64,000 bases of DNA from Pampus argenteus. Taxonomy: Eukaryota > Chordata > Actinopteri > Scombriformes > Stromateidae. Made by a program: the position numbers and the translations under genes. Positions within the stretch are counted from its first letter, which is position 1, and each line of letters opens with the position of its first letter. The stretch lies in contig CM072863.1 of NCBI GenBank assembly GCA_036937835.1, positions 22,163,501 to 22,227,500 of the forward strand. The letters run 5' to 3'. This document shows positions 11,632 to 21,442 of this stretch, one piece after another. The notes under the pieces were generated by a model. That model was given only the letters and a program-made list of their open reading frames with translations. It did no database searches and was not told the origin of the DNA.

Positions 11632-12285
11632 TTATGTAACAAAGTCCACCTGTTTGGGTCTGTTTGGTCTGTTTATAGGAGAATATTTGGATGCTGGTAA
11701 ATCCGTCCGTCTTATGTGGCTGTTGGCCCTTACAGGGCTACTGAACCTCAGAGCCCGGGATGCTGAGTCTGTGGAGTGCACCCGGCTCTCGCTGTAGCTC
11801 CTTTTAGGGAGCGACACGGGGCCCCTGCGCTCCAGCATTGGGCTCAGTCTTGACTGACGCGTGTGGCTGTGGGTGGAGGGGCAGCAGGACACGCCACAGG
11901 TGGTGTAGCGGATCCGGCACGAGGTGCAGGCACAGCCAGAGAGCAGGGCGGAGTGACTGGCCAGAGAGGAGAGGAAGGTGAGGGGGAAGGCACGCTGACA
12001 CTGGAGGATACACTTTGGAGTGCTGAGACGTGACGAGGCAGCGGTGGATGACCTGCGGCAGCTGGATATAACCTCTGATACAGCTGACTTCCCGCTGTCC
12101 TCCTTCCTATATCTCACTGTACCTGGCCGCATTAGGCCTGCTGCTGCTCCACGGCGCCTTCTTCTTCCTTTCCCTCTCCGTGATGGAGAATAGCTGTGGC
12201 ACCCTCTCCTGCAGGATGGTGCCCATCCCAGCCTCCGACGGGCACCAATGAAACGGACGAGTGGGCTGTTCACGCGGAACGCCAC
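11632..12285 (-). pseudogene. FAM217-like pseudogene, internally deleted copy
   Basis: This is the counterpart of the gene at 50888-52966. A 217-codon frame remains open, but it fuses sequence of the upstream (5' UTR-like) exon, MAFRVNSPLVRF and following, directly to the middle of the last coding exon at EDSGKSAVSEV. The true coding exons 1 and 2 and the first half of exon 3 are lost. A second, in-frame deletion removes a net 104 codons between the SPVRANSH segment and the C-terminal LPASKYSPINRP segment. The conserved PDFLPPPFNSW core seen in the other copy is therefore absent. I call it a pseudogene; the open frame could still be transcribed. Confidence 0.75.
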
Positions 12286-12629
12286 GGTGTGATCATAATG
12301 AGTGGAGGTCGAAATACGCGGAATGTTTCCCCTTCTTTATTAAAATAATTGAGTCTGATGAAGGTTTCAGCTGCCGTCCAGCAGGGGGCAGCAGTTCACA
12401 ATTTTTCAAGTGTGTCTTTTTCCAGTCGATCAATCATTTAATCGAACTGTGTTGTGTATAGCACCTTTTGTACATGTTAGTGTCATCCAAAGTGATTCAG
12501 ACACATTATACATGTGTGTCAGCCGCCTTTTTGGCAGCCTGGATTTAACATGACTGATCCAAAGTCTCCTTCCCTCCATTAGAGAGCAGGTGTCACACCA
12601 TGCAGGTGATTAAGACTAAAGAAATAGAT

Positions 12630-13324
12630 CAGGGGTGTCAAACTCAAATTCACAGAGGGCCAAAATTAAAAAAGAAGAACATTGTCGAGGGCCAAAACCA
12701 ATTTTTCATTCATTTTTTTTATGTTTTTATTATCTTTGAGATACAGTAAACTACTGTATTAACCATTTTAATATATTACAACTGAATTTTTGCTTAAATA
12801 CTGAACCCAGAACAGGTTTAAGAAAATAATAAAAACAAAAAGTGAAATAAATATCAGGCCTCTATATCTTTAACTTTATTCATTTTAATTGTAACCTAAA
12901 TCTTTTCATCACAGGCTATCAAGGCCAACACCTAAAAAAGATATCTCTTTCAACTTTGAACAGACCATGCCTTCAGTAAATAAAATAATATTTATCCAGT
13001 TTAGTTTTTTTCACTGTCCATTTACTCTGATGATGCACATGGGTCCAAGCCAGATACTGCATCGCTTTTTACATGCAAGTGCATCAATTTCTGGAGTCAA
13101 CTTGGTTCTAAAAGCCCTCGCGGCGTTGTACATGTCTGTGATGACGTGCGCGCGCCCCTGAAGCTGCAGATTGAGCGCGTCGAGGAGTGTGGCGCGCCAG
13201 GACAGAATTGTGGGAATTGTAGTATTAGCGGTACGTGCGCTGTATAACGGGCCGGCGGGCCAGATGTAATACATATTTGAAATCATCTCGCGGGCCAAAT
13301 GTGGCCCTGAGTTTGGCATGTCTG
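12630..13324. mobile_element. non-autonomous hAT element with 8-bp TSD
   Basis: The element is 695 bp and starts caggggtgtcaaactca. Its other end, reverse-complemented, reads cagacatgccaaactca, so the terminal inverted repeats pair. It is flanked by aaatagat on both sides (12622-12629 and 13325-13332), the 8-bp duplication typical of hAT transposition. The same locus in the other duplication copy (about 53826) has a single uninterrupted aaatagat, i.e. an empty site. No transposase frame is present. Confidence 0.92.
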
Positions 13325-13669
13325 AAATAGATTATAGAAATGCTTCATTCAGAGGAGATCTTACCTTCATACTTACCTGGTGAAAAGCAGCCAGTTACTT
13401 TATCGAAAGCTCTGCAGAGTGACAGTCAAAGAAAGCAAGGTTAACCAAAGTCTCTGCAGCAGCAGTACTTATTTTAGAGTGCATTATAAATCAGATACAT
13501 CTTGCGTCAACGTTTTTTTGGGGGGAGAAGGATAGTCGTGTCTCATGCCAGAGACAATTCACTTATCGCTGAGCCAAAGAAAACCATTAGTCCCTGAATG
13601 TGATGTGTGGAAAGATGTATTGGAGGAAGATCTCCTGCATGCACAATATCTTTAGGATATTGTGGGTAT

Positions 13670-14050
13670 TACACCACACACAGTATTAGGAAAGTGTTTC
13701 TGTCCAACTGTTGTAAATTGCCTCCATCTCAATTCTGACAAAACTGAAGTTCTTGTGATCGGCCCTGATTGTTTATTAAGGAGACCAGTCACCATATTGG
13801 GCCCCTCAGTAGCAACATCAAGATCACCTCTAAGAATCTTGGTGTCCTTTTTGACCAACATTTGAACTTTGAAGCTTTTCTATTCAGTCTTGTTTCTTTT
13901 AGCTGAGAAATATTGTAAAAGTTAAACTACAGTATCAAAAATATGGAACTTTGCATGCATACTGTGTTTAATGTTTTCCAGCTTAGACTACTGTAACTCC
14001 TGCTGTACCTACATTAGTGAGCCCTCTCTAGCTCGTCTTCAGTAGTGTAA
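13670..14050 (+). pseudogene. LINE RT C-terminal remnant within duplication copy 1
   Basis: Decayed coding sequence with the motifs LHLNSDKTEVLVIGP and, in another frame, SKNLGV.FDQH, then a DYCNSC-type and ISEPSLARLQ-type segment. These are typical of the region after the RT catalytic motif in common fish LINEs. Several frameshifts break it. The same remnant is in copy 2 at about 54045-54350, so it predates the duplication. Confidence 0.65.
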
Positions 14051-14100
14051 AACGCAGCCATCGGTCCACCACGCTGATCATCTGATAAAGGACTTTTATT

Positions 14101-16395
14101 TAAGAGGCTCCTAATCCTGCGCAGAGCCGAACAACACAGGAGACGGCGGAGGGAGAGGGATAGGAAGCGGGCGGCTTTCATCAACAACCCTTTCGGCTTC
14201 ATGAAGGAGCTCCTTGGACAGAAACGAAGTGGACGCCTGGCTTGTTCGAAAGAGGAAATCGACCAACACCTCCACGACACCTTCAGCGACCCCACCCGAG
14301 ACCAAGAGCTAGGACAGTGCAAGGCTATAATAAGACCGCCAGAGCCTGCAGAGGCCTTCGATCTGAGGGAGCCACTGCTGAAAGAAATTCAGGAGGTGGT
14401 GCGGAGAGCAAGGTCCAGGTCAGCACCAGGACCAAGCGGAACGTCCTACAAGGTCTATAAGCACTGTCCCAAGTTGCTGCACCGGCTTTGGAAGATATTG
14501 AGGCTCATCTGGAGAAGAGGGAGAACAGCACAGAAGTGGCGGTTTGCAGAGGGAGTGTGGATTCCTAAAGAGGAGGACTCCAAGACGATCAGCCAGTTTA
14601 GAATAATCTCGCTGCTCAGTGTTGAAGGAAAGATTTTCTTCAGTATTGTAGCTAAGCGACTGACTGAGTTCTTCCTCAAGAATGGATATATCGACACCTC
14701 TGTGCAAAAGGGTAGCATCTCTGGCGTACCAGGATGCTTAGAGCACACTGGCGTGGTCACTCAGCTCCTCAGGGAGGCAAGGGAGAACAAAGGCAATCTG
14801 GTGGTGTTGTGGTTGGATCTGGCCAATGCCTACGGCTCAATGTCAAGTTAGTCCTTGAAACACTGGAGAGGCACCATGTTCCAGCTGCAGTAAGAGAGCT
14901 CATCCTGGATTACTACGGTGATTTCAGCCTGAGGGTCTCAGCAGGATCAATAACATCTAAGTGGCACAGACTGGAGGTGGGAATCATCACAGGCTGCACC
15001 ATCTCAGTGGTCCTGTTCGCTCTAGCGATGAACATGTTGGTGAAATCAGCAGAACCAGAGTGCAGAGGCCCCATGTCCAGATCTGGGATCCGCCAACCGC
15101 CTATACGTGCCTTCATGGATGACCTGACAGTGACCACCGAGTCAGTGCCTGGAGGCAGATGGATCTTGACGGGGCTGGAGAGGCTAATGGGATGGGCCAG
15201 AATGTCATTCAAGCCAACGAAGTCAAGATCCTTGGTCTTGAAGAAGGGCAGAGTAATAGACAAGTTCCGCCTTTCTATCTCAGGAACACCAATCCCCTCC
15301 ATCTCTGAAAAGCCGATAAAGAGCTTGGGAAAGTTCTTCGACAGCAGCCTTAAGGATTCATCCTCCATCAAGAACACCTGTGAGGAGCTGGAGGGGTGGC
15401 TGAAGGTTGTGGACAGGACAGGCCTCCCGGGGAAATTCAAAGCATGGATTTACCAACACGGGATTCTGCCAAGGATACTGTGGCCATTGCTCCTCTATGA
15501 GTTTCCGATCACTACCATCTCAGATCTGGAAAGGAGAGTCAGTCGCTACTTGAGGAGATGGTTAGGACTGCCAAGGAGCTTGAGCAACATCGCCCTCTAT
15601 GGAAACACCTGCGAACTGACACTTCCCTTGAAATCCATTGAGGAGGAGTTCAAGGTCTTGCGTGCAAGGGAGGTGATGCAATTCCGTGAGTCAGCGGATC
15701 CAAAAGTATCTGGGGCAGGAGTAGCAGTCAGGACTGGCAGGAAATGGAGAGCAGAGGCTGCAGTGGAGCAGGCAGAGTCCCGGCTACGGCACCGAGTTCT
15801 GGTGGGAACAGTGGCCAGAGGAAGGATGGGTCTAGGAACCGTAGCATCCCCCCATTTTGACAAGGTTCGGGGTAAAGAGCGGAGGCAACTAGTCCAGAAT
15901 GAGATGTTGTTAAGACCACCCTCAGACCTGACATCGTTTTGGTGTCAGAGGTAACAAAGAATGTTGTCATGCTGGAGCTCACTGTGCCGTGGGAAGAGCG
16001 TATGGAGGAGGCCTTTGAGCGGAAGAGGGGGGAAATATGACGGCCTAGTCAGCGACTGCCACAGACAAGGCTGGAAGGCTAGGTATTTGCCTGTGGAGGT
16101 AGGGTGCAGAGGCTTTGCCGGACAGTCTCTGTGCAGGGCCTACACTGCATTGGGCATCACAGGAGAGAGAAGGAGAAGGGCCATCCGGAACAACACAGAG
16201 GCAGCAGAGAAAGCCTCTAGGTGGCTCTGGATAAAGAGAGCGGATCCGTGGATAAATGCTGCTGGGGCACAAGCTGAGGCGTCATGAACCTCAGCTGGGC
16301 TGCCTGAGAGAGGGTGTCTGATGTTCGAAAGGCCCGAAACACCCAATGACCTCAGGTCCATTACTGATGATGTGCCCCAGCTAAGCATCAGTAGA
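14101..16395 (+). mobile_element. RLE-encoding LINE (R2/NeSL/HERO-like group), 5'-truncated
   Basis: A non-LTR element with a C-terminal restriction-like endonuclease instead of an N-terminal APE-type one. It is absent from the corresponding place in copy 2 (about 54388-54391, reading gacttttatctgttcc). The flanks here are gacttttat on the left and acaacttatctgttacc on the right, so an imperfect short target duplication is likely. The 5' end is truncated inside the region before RT. It is inserted in the same orientation as the older LINE scrap upstream. The group assignment is from motifs; the exact clade is unsure. Confidence 0.75.
14108..16287 (+). pseudogene. RLE LINE reverse transcriptase and endonuclease, frameshifted
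   Basis: Frame 1 (to 14851) carries SRSAPGPSGTSYKVYK, GVWIPKEEDS and LWLDLANAYGS. A frame break near 14838-14850 passes into frame 2 (to 15954), which holds LVLETLERHHVP, the catalytic FMDDLTV (about 15113-15130), the GILPRILWPLLLYE block and a VRTGRKWRAEAAVEQAESRLRH segment. Near 15900 it jumps, with loss of the Cys-rich region, to a third frame with RPDIVLVSE and LELTVPWEERMEEAFERKR, the core of the restriction-like endonuclease. A further slip in the G-run near 16026-16031 precedes GCRGFAGQSLCRAY. At least three breaks make it inactive. Confidence 0.75.
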
Positions 16396-16440
16396 TGTTA
16401 AATTACAACTTATCTGTTACCTGTTCCTATTTTAAAAATT

Positions 16441-16839
16441 TAAATTATATCTCAGAATCGACTAGAAGACATTTTTTCCCCCTCAACTTTGTTTGAGTTT
16501 TTTAAAATAAAAATGACAATTATAAGAACCCAAGTATCAAGTTTCTCATTATTATTGCAATTATTGCTATCACAAAGCTCAAATAAAGCCAAAGAATGTA
16601 CAAGACACCGTATAAGTGTATAAGTATATAAACAAACAACGCTAAAACAAACAAACAAAGGCAGGTCACCGATACAAAATGAGTTAGTTACATAGATGGC
16701 AGTCACAATATAGTGTACAATCACATACATCTGTACAAAGCATATCATTACAACAGATCAGACAGTGTGCAACGAGATGTTGTCAGTTCAGGATATTAGT
16801 TAAAGTCAATTTATTTGCATACTCAAAAAATGGCCCCCA
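16441..16839. other. AT-rich sequence, probable LINE 3' UTR
   Basis: No coding signal is seen. It lies directly 3' (on the minus strand) of the L1-type fragment at 16840-17460 and may be that element's 3' UTR. Confidence 0.35.
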
Positions 16840-17460
16840 TGTTTTTTTAAAATAATCTGTCACAGGTGGGATCAACATCACCATATATTTTAGCCAGCCT
16901 GACCTTAGTTAAATGGCAGCGGTGAAGAATCTTACACTGCAGCAACTCTAGCCTAGCCGATATGGAGGAAGAGTGGACCAGCCGCAGACACTCATCCCAA
17001 ACAACATCTGCGAGTTCTGGGTTTATAGAGTGAATGAGATTGTATATCACAGAGATCATGCCCCTCATAGCAGGTAGCGGGGTCAAGAATGAGTCCAGGG
17101 CAGTAGGTTCCGGTAAATTAGGAAAGCTAGGGTTAATATTTCTAACAAAGCTACGAATCTGCAAATATATGAAAAAAATATTTTTAGGAAGAGCGAACTT
17201 GTCTGAAAGCTGCTGGAAAGATGAGAATATGTCATCATTATACAACTCCTTGATTGTTTTGATACCCCGCGCCTGCCAGGAAGAGAACACTCAGGTTGGG
17301 TGTTAGCGGGGCCAGTCAAGAAGGAGCCTGAAGGCCGAAATATCGCCTGAATTGTCTCCATACCCTCACAGTAGATTTGACGATTATACTCTTTGAGTAA
17401 GGTGAAATGGGGTGACTTCCAGGAGCATAAACTAGTGCAGACAGAGAGGCTGATTTGGCA
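16840..17460 (-). pseudogene. L1/Tx1-type ORF2 C-terminal fragment
   Basis: Minus-strand remnant with SSWQARGIKTIKELYNDD, IFFIYLQIRSF and a long ISARLELLQCKILHRCHLTK segment followed by VRLAKIYGDVDPTCDRLF. This is the C-terminal region of Tx1-like L1 elements in fish. The upstream part (about 17300-17460) continues in shifted frames (CSWKSPHFTLLKEYN and METIQAIF). No RT core is present. It is unrelated to the LINE that begins the window, although from the same broad group. Confidence 0.7.
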
Positions 17461-17472
17461 GACATGCCAAAA

Positions 17473-17514
17473 GTCCTTTAAACTTCAGGACTTTTGTTCT
17501 GAAGTTTAAAGGAC
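17473..17514. repeat. perfect 16-bp hairpin
   Basis: GTCCTTTAAACTTCAG (17473-17488) and its exact reverse complement (17499-17514) are separated by a 10-base loop. It is not followed by a T-run. It stands just outside the L1-type fragment and belongs to no element I recognise. Confidence 0.85.
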
Positions 17515-17766
17515 ATGATGTAGTTTCACATGCAAGTCAACATGAAATTGGGGAGTTTTACAACAAAAAATGAATATTTATACAATACTGGATTCAAAAC
17601 TTGGGATTTGTCAGAAGCCACCAGAAGTTCCCAGACAGTTCAGGCTTATTGCAACACATTTTACTGAATGTGAAGACTATGGTCAGTTACAGGGTGATTC
17701 ACTGATTTTTCATATTTTGCTATATTATTTACACTCTAACGAATTACTGTATATTTACGGCAGATT

Positions 17767-18070
17767 TACAACAGTATCCTACTGTTTTTTGTAATAATTG
17801 AAAAATACTGTTATATATTCATCCCACACATGTAAATTAACAGTCAAGTCAGTCATTTAAGAATAACATTAGATAACTGTAATTTAACAGCATAAAACAG
17901 TATTTGTAATGATCTGCTGTAAATGTATGAAGGATTACAACGGTATCATACTGTGTTTTAAAAAAATTGTAAAATACTGTTCAATATTCATGCTTACATG
18001 TAAATTAACAGTTAATGCTCAGTTAACAATTAGAAACTGTAATTTAACAGTATAAAAGAGTATTTTCTGT
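17767..18070. repeat. two-copy tandem repeat, about 170 bp
   Basis: Copy a (about 17767-17935) and copy b (about 17936-18070) both start ttacaac(a/g)gtatc and share acatgtaaattaacagt and actgtaatttaacag. They are diverged and AT-rich. The acagtaa-type words link it to other AT-rich patches in the window. Confidence 0.6.
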
Positions 18071-18800
18071 CAAGCAGAGTGTCGAATGGGTGGAGACATC
18101 TCTTCTCAAGTCCAGTCTTTATCCATCAGCATCTTACTGATGATTGCAGGCTTATGTTTCTATTTTAAACATAGCATTTCTTTACTGATCAGACTCCTCA
18201 AACCACTCATTTTTGACAATATACTAACTGGCTCCTGAACTTGATTTTGGAGAGCACGGCTCCGTCATATCATTCGAGAAGTCCATGTGGAGTTCAACAG
18301 AGCAGGTAAAGTACAGTCATGTTATCTAGTGGTAGTGTTCAGTGTTGTTTTGTCTGCATGATTATTGAACTCTTGACATTTCAGATGTTTAATTGGTGTC
18401 TGTTTCATTAGTTCAGGTTGCCTGGTGAAGTGAAAGTGAAAGCAAGCTCTGTAGCTAGCTTGAGCTCAATTAGCCGTAGGTATTGCTGACCGTCATGAAA
18501 CAGTTTTTTATGATTAAATATATGTGTCATTAACATCTTAGAGATTGTTATGTTATTAAAGTCAATCGCCAATTTTGTGAAGTTATAACTAACTTGTGTT
18601 AACTTGTGCGTTTATAGAGCTGACTTATTGACAAAGACCTACAATGCAGCAGTCAATATGTCAATCAAAGTGATGGCACAGATGGCACAGTACAAGGAGA
18701 ATAGTTTTGGAACTGGAGATTTTACCTCATTCCACTCTCATAGGAAATGAGCCCAGGACAAACAGCCAATGGATGATCAGCCTCGAGGGGCACGTGGTTT
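18071..18800. other. about 0.7 kb, nothing recognised
   Basis: Mixed-composition sequence with no clear open frame, transposon end or RNA gene. Confidence 0.5.
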
Positions 18801-18871
18801 GTGAGGACAAAATTAAGCAAACAAATCTACAATAAAGAAAATGAATGAACAAAAACTAAAGAAGAAATGAC
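18801..18871. repeat. detached piece of the A-rich array
   Basis: The segment containing acaaatctacaataaagaaa and atgaatgaacaaaaac matches the units of the large array at 23552-37720 (for example 25313-25345 and 28860-28893). It ends at gaaatgac, exactly where the truncated Gmr1-like element begins. It is best read as the array on the other side of that insertion. Confidence 0.75.
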
Positions 18872-18873
18872 TG

Positions 18874-20660
18874 CTGGGCTGAACCCCAAGGACTCCTGCT
18901 TTGCGTCTCTAATGGCAAACAACATAAACGGTACACCCTCATCCCAGTCTTTACCACTGTCATAACAATATTTGCTCAGCATAGACTTCAGAGTTTGATG
19001 CCACCGTTCAAGTGCACCTTGAGATTAAGGATAAGCACTTGACACAGAATGAGCAATACCAAGAGACTGCAGGGTCTCATTAAAGACCTTGGAACGAAAA
19101 TTGGTCCCCTAGTCGGTTTGCACTACCCTTGGCAGACCATAGGTGGTGAAAAACTCAAGCAGTGCCTTCGTGACAGCTGGCGCTGTAATCCTTCGTAAAG
19201 GAACAGCCTCAGGAAAACGAGTGGATACACACATGACTGTTAATAAAAAGTGATTACCAGCCTTGGTTCTAGGCAGCGGACCCACACAGTCAACTATTAC
19301 ATGCTCGAAAGGCTCACCAACCGCTGGAACAGGACGCAGGGGGGCGGGGGGCACAGGCAGCTTCAACACGTGCTGGCGACAATTAACAGGCAGGACTACC
19401 TGATGGATTACACCCCAATCCTCACCGAGCTCAGCTGCTGCACTGTCTGACTGTGAAATCCACCTGCGCATCAAAACACCATTTTGATCGCTTGGGTGTA
19501 CACTCACTGGGCATTTTCACAGCAGCGGCTATGACTTTAATTAAGGATTGATCCGCTTGCTGGGCAGCAATGAGAGCCTCACGACACAGTGACAAAAGAG
19601 CCGCCAGATCAACAGGAGCAACAGGCTCCTTTACCTGTTCAGGTTTTCTAAAGTCACAGTCTGCCGAACCACCACCAGGGAGCAGCTCATCCTGAGAGAG
19701 AAAAGATGCAAACAGAGAATCTGTTAAATCAACTTCCTGGTCCGGGGCTTGTGCACGGGCCCTAGCTCTCGTTAACACACTAACCGAAAAAACATCAGGA
19801 TGTTTTTTAGCCAACTCGTCATGATCTGACTCTGGAATGGACTCAGCAACGACCTTGGGGACAGGATAAACTTTACCGCCAGCTATATCGTTACCCATGA
19901 TAAAATCCACGCCCTCAATGGGAAAGCTAGCGCGGACACCCACATGAAAATAACCCGTTGCCAGCTCCGTCTGCACATGGATTCGATGCAGTGGTGCAGG
20001 GATGAAACCCATCTCAATTCCCCTAACCACAGCACTGGCATCAGACTCCGTACCAGATGGCAACACACTGGACAGAATGAGGGACTGAGAGCAGGCTGTG
20101 TCACGCAGTGCAGTGACTAGGCGCTGGTCTTCGGCCTGTCCTGCAAGAGACAACAAACAGGTAAATATTGAAGGCTTAAAACAGCCAGGCACCCCTCTTA
20201 TTATAGCAGAGCAAATAGAAATAAAAAACAATTTGAGCTAAATGGACTTTCAGTCTGGCGCCTACTTTTGAGCCAGGAGTTGACTCCACGGAGAATGGGA
20301 CGAAGTGGGGCATTGTGACCGGCTTCTCCGCCGTCCTTACCTCCTTCACAACAGGTGTAATCGGCTGCTCGGCCTCGGCCTCTCCCGCCGGCCGACCCTC
20401 ACCTGGAGAGGCTGCGGTCCCAACCCAAACATCCCCAGACACCGGCAAGCTAAGAACCCCCCTGCTGATCAACTCATCTAAAAGCACCGCCTTTAGCTCA
20501 GCTTACCTCCGCTAGAAACCGGAACACTGTAGTACTCCGCAACCACATGTAGATCGCTTTTCTTACATTTCTCAAACACAATAAATGATGGATCAGACGC
20601 AAATGCTTCCACGTCAAACGCGGATCATCACACACTCCGGTAATGCGCTCCACGCACCAA
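18874..20660 (-). pseudogene. gag-protease-integrase remnant of element A
   Basis: On the minus strand, decayed gag N terminus (DPSFIVFEKCKKSDLHVVAEY and AVLLDELISRGVLSLP) leads, after a large gag deletion, to the protease (LRDTACSQSLI, HRIHVQTELATGYFHVGV, GVDFIMGNDIAGGKV). The integrase zinc-binding HHCC part is deleted and a frame change lies near 19440-19500. The integrase core VIVDCVGPLPRTKAGNHF runs to GLPRVVQTD, followed by an in-frame TAG (about 19108) and at least one later stop. The last recognisable residues are QESLGFSPA. The element is inactive. The description is of what remains; no repair is attempted. Confidence 0.75.
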
Positions 20661-20760
20661 CAGCCGTCACGACAGACAAACTCCTCCAGATCCTGCCTAA
20701 CACAAACTTCACCTACCTATCTTCTGGGGAGTGCCGGGCTCGAGGCGTCTTATAGGCAAC

Positions 20761-21092
20761 TGTGACAGTTTCTCTGTCTCGTGGGTGCTATCAGCACAGA
20801 GTAGACGGACCACAGCTTGTTGACAGTTTAGACGCTTTATTTAATACATACAAATCATCCACACGGCAGCCGATCGCAGGCGTTTTGCTGCCGTCTGCCT
20901 TTGTCGGTGTTTTTGCCCGTGTGTCCGTGGCCGTGCTTCACCCCCTTCTCTGGTCCAGCACGCCACTATATCGGGAGGTGAGAGTGATCAACCACCTGGG
21001 AATCGGTGTGGCAATCACTCTCACCTGGCGCTGCTCTCCCGCGCCCTCCCCACACCTCTCTCCCGCAGCTGATGCACCACGCCCCCTCCACA
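20761..21092 (-). repeat. 3' LTR of element C
   Basis: 332 bp, the partner of 22661-22999. On the minus strand it begins TG, ends CA and contains AATAAA (plus-strand tttatt at 20837-20842). It is preceded by GGGCGGTGGGGATA, a likely polypurine tract. Confidence 0.9.
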
Positions 21093-21249
21093 TATCCCCA
21101 CCGCCCGATTTAGGCCGGGGAGCCGTCCGGCCTAACCTACTCCCCCCCGCCTCCCCCCAGGGAGCGGGAGCGGAAGTCGTCCACAGGCATCTGCGCCCCC
21201 GGCCTGCGGTGGAATCTCTGGAGGGGAGGGTGGTCCGAGCAGAGGGTGA

Positions 21250-21370
21250 ATGGGCGCCTCCGCCCGACGCATCAGTCTGTAAGACAAAAGGGAGAGAAAG
21301 GTTAGGGGTGCGGAGAGGAGGTTCCCCACAGAGGGCCTGCTTCACCCTCCTCGCCCTTCTCCTTTTCCCG
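21250..21370 (-). pseudogene. RT/RNase H connection remnant of element C
   Basis: A minus-strand frame reads RRVKQALCGEPPLRTPNLSL followed by PFVLQTDASGG, the segment that starts RNase H in gypsy elements. It then runs into unrelated sequence just before the LTR. It shows that the interior arose by deletion of most of pol rather than being an originally pol-less element. Confidence 0.65.
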
Positions 21371-21442
21371 TCTAGGAGGTAAAGAAGACAGGGAAGAGGA
21401 AGAGTCACGTCTGGTCCTCGAGCGCCTCCCTTCCTCCAGGTC

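Larger units (their letters stand above)
11382..16440. repeat. segmental duplication, copy 1
   Basis: Sequence from about 11382 to 14100, plus 16396-16440 beyond an inserted LINE, is closely similar to 50552-54420. Shared stretches include 11462-11690, 11705-12110, 12115-12629, 13325-13425 and 13550-14098. Relative to copy 2 this copy lacks about 85 bp near 11457, about 313 bp near 11697 and about 1.6 kb near 12104. It has extra sequence at 13425-13550 and 13870-13925, and two transposon insertions (hAT at 12630-13324 and an RLE LINE at about 14101-16395). Both copies are in the same orientation. Confidence 0.9.

Noticed and set aside
18872..20660. Internal deletion of RT between protease and integrase in element A
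   Set aside because: In the related complete element the integrase follows protease directly and RT comes last, so 3' truncation explains the absence.
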